From the NCBI GenBank assembly GCA_963803755.1, contig CAWDNP010000005.1, forward strand, positions 1 to 64,000: a DNA stretch of 64,000 nt, in the 5' to 3' direction. A program made the position numbers and the translations under genes. This DNA comes from CAVUPF01 sp963803755 (GTDB taxonomy: Bacteria > Actinomycetota > Thermoleophilia > Solirubrobacterales > 70-9). The notes under the pieces are model-generated. The model saw nothing but the letters and a program-made list of their open reading frames with translations, was not told the origin of the DNA and ran no database searches. Every line of letters begins with the position of its first letter. Positions within the stretch are counted from its first letter, which is position 1. Shown one piece after another: positions 10,330-19,426 of this stretch.

Positions 10330-10739
10330 CAGTGCCCTCCCGCTGGTTCGACTATCTCGGTCAGCACCCCACCGGTGAAGCGCGGGTGCAGGAAGGCGAC
10401 GCGACTGTCGCGGATGCCGGTGCGCGGCTCGGCGTCGATCGTCTCGATCCCGGCGGCAGCTATACGCGCCAGGGTCTCATCGATGTCTTTGACCGCGTAG
10501 GCGACGTGGTGAAGGCCCGGGCCCTTGCGGGCGAGGAACTTGCCGACCGCGGTGTCTGGGCCGAGCGGCGCCAACAGCTCGACGTGCCCGTCGCCGACGT
10601 CGAGCAGGACCGCCTCGACGCCTTGGGACTCGACGGTCTCGCGGTGCGCCAGCTCCATCTCGAAGCTGTCCCGGTAGAGCCCGATCCCGGCGTCGATGTC
10701 CTCGACAGCGACGCCTATGTGGTCGATCTTTCCGAACAC
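10329..10739 (-). CDS. mce: Methylmalonyl-CoA epimerase
   Basis: VOC-fold metalloenzyme interconverting (2R)- and (2S)-methylmalonyl-CoA, linking propionyl-CoA metabolism to succinyl-CoA. Visible family signatures are GKIDHIGVAVEDIDAGIGLY (metal-binding His), LLAPLGPDTAVGKFLA, GPGLHHVAYAVKDIDETLA (second His) and the final metal Glu in GGVLTEIVEPAGGH. The GTG at 10739 gives the usual VFGKIDHIG start; an in-frame ATG at 10772 would overlap the DUF1385 gene and add eleven residues. The small downstream gene starts on its stop codon. The symbol here means the epimerase, not the Mce lipid-transport proteins at 53-62 kb. Confidence 0.92.
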   Translation of the reverse strand: MFGKIDHIGVAVEDIDAGIGLYRDSFEMELAHRETVESQGVEAVLLDVGDGHVELLAPLGPDTAVGKFLARKGPGLHHVAYAVKDIDETLARIAAAGIETIDAEPRTGIRDSRVAFLHPRFTGGVLTEIVEPAGGH

Positions 10740-10749
10740 GGGCGCCAGT

Positions 10750-11577
10750 CTACGTGGCGACGGGATGCTCATCGCCGGAGCCCCCACCCTGCTCGACGCG
10801 AAGGATCTCGGCCAGCGCCGCAACCCCAACCTCGAGCTGCTCGGCGCTCGGCTCCTTGGTTGCCAGCAAGCGTTGGATCTCCCGTCCCGGGGTATGGAAG
10901 GCGCGCGCGGCGGGGGTGTCGTGGTGGCGATCGCTCCAGGCGAACATCTCGACGGCGAGCGAGGCGCCGCCCAGCCCGACCCCGGCGCGCGCAAGCGGCC
11001 CAGGGCTCTCGACCAGGCGCTCCAGCAGCACCGTGCCACCCGCCGAGAGCAGCATCATCGGCGCGATCAGGTTGGAGCCGCAGCGGTCGTGCTCCTTGGG
11101 CACGCCAGCCGGATCCTCGACCCCCTGCTCATAGGCGGCGATCGCCTTGTGCTCGACGCCGTGGTAGGCGGCGAGGTCGCGGTCCATCAGCGCAATGACG
11201 GCGGGCAGCGCGCCGATCGCCTGCACAACACCCTCGCGCAGAGCCGAGGAGGCGAGCCGCTTGCGCACCAGCGCAGTGGTCCCCAGCGTCGCGCCGACCG
11301 CGGCCAGAACCCGCCAGTTCTCAAACGGCAGCCGCGCGTCGGGCAGGCGGCGGCGCGCCAACGGCAGCACCGCCATCGCCTCGGCGAGTTTCAGCGGCCC
11401 CCGCACCCCCGGCAGCCGCGCGGCGAGCTTCGGCGCCAGCTTCGGCTTGGGCTCCGAGGTGACCCGGATCTTCCCGTCGCGGTCGCGGACGGCGGCCGCC
11501 CAGTGGGTAGGGCCGTGGATCAGCAGGCCGTTGCGAAGGGCCATCCCGCCGAGGCGAAGGGGCTGCTCGGAGCTCAC
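10750..11577 (-). CDS. DUF1385 (YqhQ-like) membrane protein
   Basis: A 275-residue member of DUF1385. It starts with the conserved LRLGGMALRNGLLIHGP, has the family block YHGVEHKAIAAYE (about residue 150) and HDRCGSNLIAPMMLLSAGG, and predicted hydrophobic segments around GVVQAIGALPAVIALM and the central region. YqhQ of Bacillus is described as a membrane protein of uncertain function; a metal or transport role has been suggested for the family but is not proven. GTG at 11577 matches the conserved start; the frame remains open back to 11751 through the hairpin-rich leader, but that part lacks homology. It lies downstream of rarA and just ahead of the epimerase. Confidence 0.85.
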   Translation of the reverse strand: MSSEQPLRLGGMALRNGLLIHGPTHWAAAVRDRDGKIRVTSEPKPKLAPKLAARLPGVRGPLKLAEAMAVLPLARRRLPDARLPFENWRVLAAVGATLGTTALVRKRLASSALREGVVQAIGALPAVIALMDRDLAAYHGVEHKAIAAYEQGVEDPAGVPKEHDRCGSNLIAPMMLLSAGGTVLLERLVESPGPLARAGVGLGGASLAVEMFAWSDRHHDTPAARAFHTPGREIQRLLATKEPSAEQLEVGVAALAEILRVEQGGGSGDEHPVAT

Positions 11578-11618
11578 CGCTTCACCATAGACGCCCCGGC
11601 TCGCGGGGTGCGCACACG

Positions 11619-11755
11619 GCGGCCGCGCCCCTTCCGGCGCGGCCGCTGACACCCTCCCTGTGAAGAGTCCGGCCGGAGACCCCCAGTCCAGGCCTCCGGC
11701 CGGTGTGTCGGCTCTCCCTGGCTCTAGCTTGGAAAGCCGACCTTGAAACACCGGC
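11619..11755 (-). promoter_or_regulatory. Structured leader of the DUF1385 gene with overlapping alternative hairpins
   Basis: Three strong dyads lie between rarA and the DUF1385 start. Read along the minus-strand transcript: hairpin A pairs 11748-11755 with 11699-11706 (8 bp) and, inside it, 11735-11741 with 11707-11713 (7 bp); hairpin B pairs 11694-11703 with 11669-11678 (10 bp); hairpin C pairs 11636-11646 with 11619-11629 (11 bp) with a six-base GGAAGG loop. A and B share bases 11699-11703, so they cannot both form completely. No T tract follows any of them, which argues against simple terminators. The layout looks like a switch, but no known riboswitch core was recognised. Confidence 0.5.
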
Positions 11756-11778
11756 GCCTTTGGGAAGTTGCGCCGGGA

Positions 11779-13116
11779 TCAAAGCTTGCGAAGTCTCTCG
11801 CGCAACTGCTCCAACCGGCGGCCCAGCTCAGCCTCAAAACCGCGGTCCGTGGGAGCGTAGAAGCGGCGGTTCTCAAGGCCCCTCGGGAGCAGCGGCTGGT
11901 CGCTCACCCCACCGGGCTCCTCGTGGGCGTAGCGGTAGCCGCTGCCGCGGCCGAGCTTCTCGGCGCCGGGGTAGTGGGCGTCGCGGAGGTAGTCCGGTGG
12001 TGTCTTTGCCCCGTTCTCGCGAACCTCGGCGCGGGCGGCGGCGAGGCCCTTATAGGAGGCATTCGACTTCGGCGCAAGCGCCAGGTAGACGGCGGCCTGG
12101 GCCAGGTTCAGCGCGCACTCGGGCAGGCCCACCCGATCGACCGCGCGCGCTGCCGCATCGGCCACCACCAGCGCTTGCGGGTCAGCGTTGCCGATGTCCT
12201 CGGAAGCGAGGATGACCATACGTCGGGCGATGAAGCGAGGGTCCTCTCCCCCCTCCAGCATCACCGCCAAGTAGTAGAGCGAGGCATCGACATCGGAGCC
12301 CCGGGTCGCCTTGATCCAGGCCGAGATGAAGTCGTAATGGCGGTCGCCCTCGCGGTCATAGTCAAGCGCCTTACGCTGGAGAGCATCCTCGATCGCGGCC
12401 ACGTCGATCGCCCCGCCCCGAGTCCTCTCAACTGCCCGCTCCAGCGCCGAAAGCGCCACCCGAGCATCCCCACCGGAGCGGCGCGCCAACATCTCCAGTG
12501 CCGCGTCGGAGACCGGCGGGGGGACGGCGAGCCCGCGCTCGGGATCGCCCAGCGCCCGCCGCAGCAGCGCCTCCACTTGCTCGGGCTCCAGCGGCCGCAG
12601 CTCATACACCTGGCAGCGAGACAGCAGCGCCGAGTTGACCTCGAAGTAGGGGTTCTCGGTAGTGGCCCCGATCAGCGTCAGCAGTCCCTCCTCCACAGCC
12701 GGCAGCAGCGCATCCTGCTGGGCCTTGTTGAACCGATGGATCTCATCCAAAAAGAGCACGGTCGGGCGCCCCGCAGCCACCCGCCGCTCCCGGGCCCGCT
12801 CGATCACGGCCCGGATCTCAGCCCGCCCGGCATTAACAGCTGACTCCTCCTCAAAGGCTCCCTCAGCCCCAGCCGCCGCGATCCGAGCCAAAGTCGTCTT
12901 CCCCGATCCCGGCGGCCCATAGAGGATCGCGCTGTGCGGATGCCCGCTCTCGATCGCCGTCCGGAAAGCCGACCCACTCCCAAGAATGTGCCCCTGCCCC
13001 ACCAGCTCCTCGAGGCTCTGCGGCCGCATCCGCACAGCCAAAGGAGCATCAGGCTCCGCCACCTCCCGCGGGCGCGAGCCGACCTCGGGAGTGTCGAACA
13101 GCCGGTCTTCCGCCAC
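11779..13116 (-). CDS. rarA: Replication-associated recombination protein A (MgsA/RarA)
   Basis: AAA+ ATPase acting at stalled replication forks, related to clamp loaders. The protein shows RPQSLEELVGQGHILG, Walker A LYGPPGSGKTTLAR, Walker B VLFLDEIHRFNKAQQDALL, sensor 1 LIGATTENPYFEVN, arginine-finger region ALLSRCQVYEL, and the RarA-specific C-terminal tetramerisation domain with ALDYDREGDRHYDFISAWIK, GSDVDASLYYLAVML and PQALVVADAAARAV. GTG at 13116 gives a compact start (VAEDRLFDTPE); another in-frame GTG at 13146 adds ten residues and neither has a clear ribosome site. The gene is divergent from the aldehyde dehydrogenase at 13189. Confidence 0.95.
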   Translation of the reverse strand: MAEDRLFDTPEVGSRPREVAEPDAPLAVRMRPQSLEELVGQGHILGSGSAFRTAIESGHPHSAILYGPPGSGKTTLARIAAAGAEGAFEEESAVNAGRAEIRAVIERARERRVAAGRPTVLFLDEIHRFNKAQQDALLPAVEEGLLTLIGATTENPYFEVNSALLSRCQVYELRPLEPEQVEALLRRALGDPERGLAVPPPVSDAALEMLARRSGGDARVALSALERAVERTRGGAIDVAAIEDALQRKALDYDREGDRHYDFISAWIKATRGSDVDASLYYLAVMLEGGEDPRFIARRMVILASEDIGNADPQALVVADAAARAVDRVGLPECALNLAQAAVYLALAPKSNASYKGLAAARAEVRENGAKTPPDYLRDAHYPGAEKLGRGSGYRYAHEEPGGVSDQPLLPRGLENRRFYAPTDRGFEAELGRRLEQLRERLRKL

Positions 13117-13188
13117 GGCTTGAGTATGACCGCCGGATCTGCCCACTCACCGGCTACAGGGAATCCACCCACCACCTAGACTGACCCG

Positions 13189-14784
13189 ATGGACACCGCA
13201 ACGCAGAGCCCACCGACCCAGTCCACCCTTGAGTCCTTCAACCCGGCCACCGGAGAGCTGGTCGGCTCCGTAGCGACGATCACCCCCGATGAAGTCCAAT
13301 CGGTAGTCGACGACGTGGCCCGCATCCAGCCGGCATGGGCCGAGCTGAGCCTCATCGACCGCGCTTGCTACATGCGCCGCACCGCCGACGCGCTCCTCGA
13401 CGACATAGACGAGATCGCCGACCTGCTGGTGGCCGAGCAGGGCAAGCCCCGCACCGAGGCCTACACGATGGAGCTGTTGCCCACCGTCGACGCCTTGCAC
13501 TGGTGTGCAAAGGCCGGTCCGAAGATCCTCGCCGAGGAGAAGGTGCGGATGACCCAGGCCTTCACGCTGAGCAAGAAAGGCCGATTTACCTACGAGCCGA
13601 TCGGGGTGGTAGGGGTGATCGCGCCCTGGAACTACCCTTGGTCGATCCCCTTCGGCGAGGTCGCGATCGCGCTGATGGCCGGCAACGGCGTGGTCCTCAA
13701 GCCGGCAAGCCTCACCCCGTTGCTGGGCGAGGCGATCCGCCGCGTCTTCGAGAAGGGCGGCCTCCCCGAGGGCCTGGTCCGGGTCCTCCACGGCGGTGGC
13801 ACGGTCGGCGACGCGCTGGCCCGCTCCAGCGTCGGCAAGGTCTTCTTCACCGGCTCGGTCGAGGTCGGCCGCAAGGTCGGCGGGGTCTGCGCCCAGCGGC
13901 TGAAGGGCTCGGTGCTGGAGCTTGGCGGCAAGGACCCGATGATCGTCTGCGCCGACGCCGACCTGGACAACGCGATCTCCGGCGCTCTCTGGGGCGGCTT
14001 TGCCAATGCCGGGCAGACCTGCTCGGGGATCGAGCGCGTTTACGTGGCGCGCGAGGTCGCCGAGCGCTTCGTTGACGGCGTTGCCCGCGGTGCCCGGGAG
14101 CTACGCCTCGGCAACCCCGCCGAGTGGGAGACGGAGATCGGCCCGATGACCTCCGCGAGCCAGTACGAGATCGTCGTCGAGCTGATCGAGGACGCTCTCG
14201 GCGCCGGCGCGACCAAGCTCTGCGGCGGCCCAACCGAGGTCCCAGGATTGACGGGCAAGTTCGTCGCCCCAACCGTGCTCACCGGCGTCACCCATCAGAT
14301 GCGGATCATGCAAGAGGAGATCTTCGGACCGGTGCTGCCGATCGTCCTCGTCGACTCAGAGCAGGAGGCGATCGACCTCGCCAACGACTCCGAGTTCGGC
14401 CTCGGCGCCTCGGTCTGGACCAAGGACCGCCAGAAGGGCGCGCGAATCGCGCGGCGAATTCAGTCCGGGATGGTCTGGGTCAACGACCACTCCTTCAGCC
14501 ACGGCGCCTGCCAGTGCTCCTGGGGTGGGGTCAAGGACTCCGGAGTCGGCCGCTCGCACTCCAAATTCGGCTTCTATGAGTGCGTGAACATCAAGATGAA
14601 CGCCTGGGAGCCGGGGCTCACTCGCGACTTCTGGTGGCACCCCTACGACCGCACTCTCGGCGAAGCGGTCCGCGCCTCGGCGAAGCTTCTCTACGGCAAG
14701 GGCTCAATGCGTACGCAGGCGCTGCGCGAGGGCACCGGGCCACTGCTGCGGGTCGGCGCCCGCACCCTTCGCAAGCGGCGCTGA
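13189..14784 (+). CDS. Aldehyde dehydrogenase (succinate-semialdehyde dehydrogenase-like)
   Basis: A 531-residue NAD(P)-dependent aldehyde dehydrogenase. Motifs: GVVGVIAPWNYPWSIPFGEV, cofactor-binding FTGSVEVGRKVG, general base in LELGGKDPMIVCADADL, nucleophilic Cys in ANAGQTCSGIERVYV, and EIFGPVLPIV. About 40 residues beyond the usual end (YGKGSMRTQALREGTGPLL) form a tail. Similar proteins are annotated as succinate-semialdehyde dehydrogenases, but the substrate is not certain. It is divergent from rarA with about 70 bases between starts, and a 95-base gap separates it from the ccm-hem operon. Confidence 0.9.
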   Translation: MDTATQSPPTQSTLESFNPATGELVGSVATITPDEVQSVVDDVARIQPAWAELSLIDRACYMRRTADALLDDIDEIADLLVAEQGKPRTEAYTMELLPTVDALHWCAKAGPKILAEEKVRMTQAFTLSKKGRFTYEPIGVVGVIAPWNYPWSIPFGEVAIALMAGNGVVLKPASLTPLLGEAIRRVFEKGGLPEGLVRVLHGGGTVGDALARSSVGKVFFTGSVEVGRKVGGVCAQRLKGSVLELGGKDPMIVCADADLDNAISGALWGGFANAGQTCSGIERVYVAREVAERFVDGVARGARELRLGNPAEWETEIGPMTSASQYEIVVELIEDALGAGATKLCGGPTEVPGLTGKFVAPTVLTGVTHQMRIMQEEIFGPVLPIVLVDSEQEAIDLANDSEFGLGASVWTKDRQKGARIARRIQSGMVWVNDHSFSHGACQCSWGGVKDSGVGRSHSKFGFYECVNIKMNAWEPGLTRDFWWHPYDRTLGEAVRASAKLLYGKGSMRTQALREGTGPLLRVGARTLRKRR

Positions 14785-14879
14785 GCGCCACGGCGAGAGT
14801 CGCGCCTGAGAAGACCGAGTCGCGCGCGCCCCCAGCCGACGCCCATGCGGCGGCCTAGACGGTTCACAATCCTCCCGAC

Positions 14880-15608
14880 ATGGACCCGAGAACGGCGAGC
14901 GGGGAGGTCGGCCTGGCGGTTGCCGCGTTGCGACGCGACTACGGTGAGCGGACCGCCCTGGACGGGGTCGGCTTCGAGCTGGCGAGCGGTCGCTCGCTGG
15001 TCGTACTCGGCCCCAACGGCTCCGGCAAGACGACCCTGCTTCGCATCCTCGCGACGCTTTTGCGCCCAAGCGGCGGTGAGATTCGGGTGCTGGGCTGCGC
15101 ACTGCCTGGCGAGGCCTGGAAGCTGCGCGGGCGGGTCGGCTATCTCGGGCACGAGCCGCTGCTCTACCGCGACCTGAGCGGACGGGAGAACCTGCGCTTC
15201 CACGCCAGGCTGCACGGGATCGAGCGCGAGGCGGCCGAGGCGCGGATCGGAGAGCTGCTCGCCGCGGTCGGGATGCAGCGGCGCGCCGACGGGCGGGTCG
15301 CGGAGCTCTCCGCCGGAATGCGCCAGCGGCTCGCCGTCTGCCGCAGCGTCCTGCACGAGCCGGCGCTGCTGCTGCTCGATGAGCCCGAGTCAAACCTCGA
15401 CGCCGAGGGACGCGAGCTGGCCCGCACCCTGATCGGGCCGGGCGAAGGACGCACCCGGGTGATCGTCACCCACGACCCCGAGCGGACCCTGCCGGACGCC
15501 GACCGGGCGCTCCTGCTCGGCCACGGGGGCCACGCCGTGCACGAGTGCGCCGCGGCTGACCTCGACCTCGACGAGGCCCGCCTCGCCAGCGCGGGGGCGA
15601 CCCGATGA
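14880..15608 (+). CDS. ccmA: Heme exporter ABC ATP-binding protein CcmA
   Basis: ATPase subunit of the CcmABCD complex, which in system I cytochrome c maturation releases heme-loaded CcmE. The 242-residue protein has Walker A LGPNGSGKTTLLRIL, the Q-loop region GYLGHEPLLYRDLSGRENL (a typical CcmA sequence), ABC signature ELSAGMRQRLAVCRS, Walker B LLLLDEPESNLDAEG and the H-loop VIVTHDPER. ATG at 14880 opens the operon. The stop overlaps ccmB by four bases (ATGA). The assignment rests on the block of CcmA-like sequence together with the CcmB and CcmC neighbours; alone it could be mistaken for a generic export ATPase. Confidence 0.9.
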   Translation: MDPRTASGEVGLAVAALRRDYGERTALDGVGFELASGRSLVVLGPNGSGKTTLLRILATLLRPSGGEIRVLGCALPGEAWKLRGRVGYLGHEPLLYRDLSGRENLRFHARLHGIEREAAEARIGELLAAVGMQRRADGRVAELSAGMRQRLAVCRSVLHEPALLLLDEPESNLDAEGRELARTLIGPGEGRTRVIVTHDPERTLPDADRALLLGHGGHAVHECAAADLDLDEARLASAGATR

Positions 15609-16285
15609 CGCCGTCGCGCACCGCCTTCGCGGCGATCCTAGCCAAGGACCTTCGCTCGGAGCTGCGCACCCTGCAGTCCGTGCCAGCGATGGCGCTGTTC
15701 GCCGTCACCACCTTCGTCATCTTCCGCTTCGGGCTTGACCGCACCACCCTCTCTGGCAGCCTCGCCGCCGGCGTCCTCTGGGCGACGCTGCTCTTCGCCG
15801 GGGTGCTCGGCATCAACCGGCTCTTCGTCAGCGAGCGCGAGGAGGGCGGCTTCGACGCAATCCGGCTCGCGCCGATCGACCGCACCGCCCTCTTCGCCGC
15901 CAAGGCCGCGGCGCTGCTCGTCTACCTGCTCGTGCTCGAGCTGATCGCCGTTCCCGTATTCGCCCTCTTCTTCCTCGGCTCCCCCGCCGCCCTGGCGCCG
16001 CTCGCCGCGGTCGTCGTCCTCGCCGACCTCGGCCTCGCCGCGACCGGCACGCTGATCTCCTCGATGGCGGTCAACTCCCGCGCCCGCGACCTGTTGGTGC
16101 CGCTGGTGTTGCTGCCGCTGGTCGTGCCGCTGATGATCGCCGCCACCGGCGCAACCGAGCCGCTGATGGCCGTGGGCGGTCCCGGCTATCACCGCTTCGG
16201 CACCTGGCTGGCGGTCCTCGGGTTATACGATCTGATCTTCCTCCTAGTCGGATACGCGGTGTTCGACTTCCTCCTGGAGGACTGA
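15605..16285 (+). CDS. ccmB: Heme exporter membrane protein CcmB
   Basis: Integral membrane partner of CcmA. The 226-residue protein begins with TAFAAILAKDLRSELRTLQSVPAM and FAVTTFVIFRFG, then the conserved LAAGVLWATLLFAGVLGINRLF and EEGGFDAIRLAPIDRTALF, and five further hydrophobic helices including LLVPLVLLPLVVPLMIAAT. This is the normal CcmB topology of six membrane segments. It overlaps ccmA by four bases and is 34 bases from ccmC. It acts in the cytoplasmic membrane with CcmA and CcmC. Confidence 0.9.
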   Translation: MTPSRTAFAAILAKDLRSELRTLQSVPAMALFAVTTFVIFRFGLDRTTLSGSLAAGVLWATLLFAGVLGINRLFVSEREEGGFDAIRLAPIDRTALFAAKAAALLVYLLVLELIAVPVFALFFLGSPAALAPLAAVVVLADLGLAATGTLISSMAVNSRARDLLVPLVLLPLVVPLMIAATGATEPLMAVGGPGYHRFGTWLAVLGLYDLIFLLVGYAVFDFLLED

Positions 16286-16319
16286 GCGGGCGCTCGCCGC
16301 TCCCCACCGCGAGGCACGC

Positions 16320-17042
16320 ATGTACGGCAAAGGACTGAGAACCCTCTCGATCGCCACCGTGGTCACCCTCGCCACGGGGCTGTGCCTGGTCTTCTTCTAC
16401 GCGCCACTTGAAGCAAACCAGGGCTTCATCCAGAAGATCTTCTACCTGCACGTGCCGCTGGCGATGACGGCGCTGGTCGGCTTCATCATCGGCGGCCTCT
16501 TCGCGATCGCCCACCTGCGCAGCGGCGATCGCCGCTGGGACGCCTACTCCTACGTCTCGATTCACATGTCTGTGATTTTCGCCGTCGGGGTGCTGATCAC
16601 CGGCTCGATCTGGGCGAAAGCCTCGTGGGGGCACTGGTGGGTCTGGGAAGAACCGACCCTGGCCAGCTTCCTGATCGTCTTCCTGCTCTACGTGACCTAC
16701 TACCCTTTCCGATACGCGATCGAGGATCCCGAGCGCCAGGCCCGTTACGCCTCCGTCTTTGCCGTCACAGCCGGCGCCTTCGTGCCGCTTAACTTTCTCG
16801 CCGTGCGGCTGACGCCGAGCCTCGTGCACCCGCGCGTCTTCGCCACCGCGAACGGTGGGTTGCCGACCTCGATGCTGATCACCTTCCTCGTCTGCCTGGC
16901 CGCTATCGCGCTGCTCTGGATGACGCTTGTCAAGTTCGAGCTGACCGCGAAGAGCGCCTCGGGGCAGGTGAAGCGGCTGCGACGCGCGCTCGACGCGCCG
17001 GCACCGGGCGCCCAGTCCCGGGTGGCTCCGGAGGTGAGCTAA
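16320..17042 (+). CDS. ccmC: Cytochrome c assembly protein CcmC
   Basis: Heme-handling membrane protein of the HHP family that loads heme onto CcmE. The protein has six hydrophobic helices, the tryptophan-rich periplasmic signature SWGHWWVWEEPTLASFLI (about residues 101-118), and flanking heme-ligand histidines in KIFYLHVPLAM (about 45) and LTPSLVHPRVF (about 170). The 240-residue length fits CcmC and is too short for CcmF or CcsA. ATG at 16320 follows the ccmB stop by 34 bases. The next gene starts immediately after its stop codon. Confidence 0.92.
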   Translation: MYGKGLRTLSIATVVTLATGLCLVFFYAPLEANQGFIQKIFYLHVPLAMTALVGFIIGGLFAIAHLRSGDRRWDAYSYVSIHMSVIFAVGVLITGSIWAKASWGHWWVWEEPTLASFLIVFLLYVTYYPFRYAIEDPERQARYASVFAVTAGAFVPLNFLAVRLTPSLVHPRVFATANGGLPTSMLITFLVCLAAIALLWMTLVKFELTAKSASGQVKRLRRALDAPAPGAQSRVAPEVS

Positions 17043-17237
17043 GTGCCCGCCCTCCCCCTCGGCGAAGCCGGCAGGTACGTCGCCGCCGCCTACATCGTCT
17101 TCCTCGTCCTGATCGTTGTCTACGTCGGGATCATGGCGACGAAACTCCAGCGGATCGAGCGGGAGCTACGCGAGCTGGCGGGCTTCGCAGAGCAGCGAAG
17201 GAGCGAGGAGCGCGAGGAGGTCGGCGGCGGTGTCTGA
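17043..17237 (+). CDS. ccmD: CcmD-like small membrane protein
   Basis: A 64-residue protein with one membrane helix (YVAAAYIVFLVLIVVYVGIM, residues about 12-31) followed by a basic, charged coiled stretch KLQRIERELRELAGFAEQRR. This is the layout of CcmD, the small subunit of the heme exporter. The GTG start at 17043 is directly after the ccmC stop, and its last eight bases overlap the start of hemA. Sequence conservation in CcmD is weak, so the call relies on size, topology and position. Confidence 0.75.
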   Translation: MPALPLGEAGRYVAAAYIVFLVLIVVYVGIMATKLQRIERELRELAGFAEQRRSEEREEVGGGV

Positions 17238-18557
17238 GTTGCTCGCCCTCGGCGTCTCCCACAAGACTGCGCCGCTTGAGCTTCGCGAGCGCTCTCGTTG
17301 ACCGAGGGTCGCGCCGTCGGGGCGCTGCGCGAGCTGACCGCCACCGCCGGGATCCACGAGGCGGCAGCGATCTCGACCTGCAACCGTACAGAGCTCTACC
17401 TGGTCGTCTCCGACCCTGTCGAGGCGGAGTCGACCGCGCTCAGCGTCCTCACCCGCCAAGCCGAGATCCGGCCCACCGAGCTTCTCGGCCACCTATACTC
17501 GCTGCGCTCAAGCGATGCGGCGCGCCACCTCTTCCGCGTCACCTCGGGGCTCGACTCGATGATCCTCGGAGAGGCCGAGGTCCAAGGACAGGTCAAACGG
17601 GCCTATGAGCTTGCCCTGGTCGAGGGCGGAACCGGGCCGATCCTCAACCGCCTCTTCCGCGGCGCCCTCGCCGCCGGCGGGAGGGCGCGGGATGAGACCG
17701 GGATCAGCGAGAAGGGCCTCTCGATCTCCTCGGTCGCAGTCGAGCTCGCGCAGCGCACGCTCGGCGACCTCGGCGAGCGCAGCGTGCTGGTGATCGGGGC
17801 CGGGGAGACTGCGGAGCTGGTCGCCCGGGCGCTGGTCGCCCGCGGTGTCACCACCGTCTTCGTCGCCAACCGTCGCTATGACCGGGCGATCGGCCTCGCA
17901 CAGCGCTTCGGCGGCAATGCCGTGCGCTTTGAGGAGCTGCCCGAGCAGCTCGAGGTTGCCGACATCGTCGTCTCGGCGACCAACTCCCCACACCACATCG
18001 TCGAGCGCGACGACATCACCCAAGTGATGGCGACCCGCGAGGGCCGCCCGCTGCTGCTGGTCGACATCGCCGTGCCGCGCGACATCGAGCCGGCCTGCCG
18101 CGAGATCGCCGGCGTCAGCCTCCACGACATCGATGACGTCCAGCAGATCGTCGAGCGCAACGCGAGCGGGCGCGAGGCCGAGGCAAAGCGCGCCGAGCAG
18201 ATCATCGAGGTCGAGCTTGACCGCTTCGAGCGCTGGCTCGCCTCGCTGGAGGTGGTTCCGACGATCGTCGCGATGCGCGAGCGCGGCGAGGAGATCGTGC
18301 GCCGCGTCCTCGCCGAGAACGAGCCTCGCTGGGAGCGCCTCAGCGAGGCCGACCGCGAACGCCTCGCCACGATGGCAAAGGCGATCGCCTCCCGCCTCCT
18401 GCACGAGCCCACCTTGCGGATGAAGCGCGCGGCGGGCAGCGATGAGGCCTACCTCTACGTGAGCGCGCTGCGCGAGCTGTTCGGGCTGGACGCGGAGACC
18501 GAGCCCGATGACCAGGCGGGCGCCAGTGTCACCGAGCTGCGCCGCAAGGCCACTTGA
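17230..18557 (+). CDS. hemA: Glutamyl-tRNA reductase, one apparent frameshift
   Basis: First committed enzyme of C5 tetrapyrrole synthesis, reducing glutamyl-tRNA to glutamate-1-semialdehyde with NADPH. GTG at 17230 gives LLALGVSHKTAPLELRERS, then a base appears to be missing near 17296 and the protein continues from 17298 as LTEGRAVGALREL. The catalytic cysteine is in ISTCNRTELYLV; further blocks are SGLDSMILGEAEVQGQVKRAY, the NADPH domain VLVIGAGETAELVARAL, and a C-terminal dimerisation domain from RWLASLEVVPTIVAMRE. The start lies inside ccmD and the stop overlaps hemC (TTGA), so it is coupled on both sides. Confidence 0.95.
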
Positions 18558-19426
18558 GACTCCGCATCGCCACAAGGGCAAGCGCGCTGGCGCTGGCTCA
18601 GGCCGGCCGGGTTGCCGAGCTGCTGGGAGGAGCCGAGCTGGTCGAGGTCTCCTCCGACGGCGAGCCCGGCGACAAGGCCCGCTTCGTGCGCGGGGTCGAG
18701 CGGGCGCTGCTAGACGAGGCGGCCGAGATCGGCGTCCACTCGGCGAAGGACCTGCCCGCCGAGATTCCGGAGGGGCTGGCAATCGCCGCGGTGCCTTTCC
18801 GCGAGGACCCGGCCGACGCCTGGATCGGCGCCGGCTCCTCTCTCGGCGACGTGCCCGAGGGCGCCCGAGTCGGCACCGCCAGCCTGCGCCGCCGCGCCCA
18901 GCTTCTCGCCGCCCGGCCCGACCTGCAAATAGAGGAGCTGCACGGCAACGTCGACACCCGCCTGCGCCGCCTCAGCGAGGGCGAGCTCGACGCGATCGTG
19001 CTCGCCATTGCGGGACTTCGGCGACTAGGGCGAGCGGATGAAGCGACCTTCTCGATTCCAACCAAGGCGATGACCCCAGCCGCCGGTCAGGGCGCCCTGG
19101 TACTCCAGGTGCGGGGCGACGACGAGGCTTCTCGCGAAGCCGTGGCGCGGGTGAGCCACGCGCCATCGCTGGTCGAGCTGGCCGTGGAGCGCGCCACGAT
19201 CGCCCACCTCCACGCCGACTGCACGACCCCGGTCGGCGTCCGGGCGCAGTTCGAGGCCGGGGAAGTTGCGGTCGAAGCGTTCATCGGCCTGCCCGATGGC
19301 AGCGAGTGGATCCGCAACCGCGTCATCGGAGCAGCCGGCAACCCGGCGGCGCTTGGCCAGCTGCTTGCCCGCCGCCTCCTGGCCGCAGGCGCCCGCGACA
19401 TCCTCGACCGCGCTGCCAGCGCATGA
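18554..19426 (+). CDS. hemC: Porphobilinogen deaminase (hydroxymethylbilane synthase)
   Basis: Polymerises four porphobilinogens into hydroxymethylbilane using a covalently bound dipyrromethane cofactor. Visible are RIATRASALALAQA at the N terminus, VHSAKDLPAEIPEGLAIAAV with the catalytic Asp-type loop, GTASLRRRAQLLAARPDL, HGNVDTRLRRL, and the cofactor-binding cysteine in HADCTTPVGVRAQF (about residue 222). The 290-residue length is slightly short but complete. The start is TTG at 18554, which overlaps the hemA stop by four bases (TTGA); no better start lies nearby. It is followed by cobA-hemD with an ATGA overlap. Confidence 0.96.
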   Translation: MRLRIATRASALALAQAGRVAELLGGAELVEVSSDGEPGDKARFVRGVERALLDEAAEIGVHSAKDLPAEIPEGLAIAAVPFREDPADAWIGAGSSLGDVPEGARVGTASLRRRAQLLAARPDLQIEELHGNVDTRLRRLSEGELDAIVLAIAGLRRLGRADEATFSIPTKAMTPAAGQGALVLQVRGDDEASREAVARVSHAPSLVELAVERATIAHLHADCTTPVGVRAQFEAGEVAVEAFIGLPDGSEWIRNRVIGAAGNPAALGQLLARRLLAAGARDILDRAASA

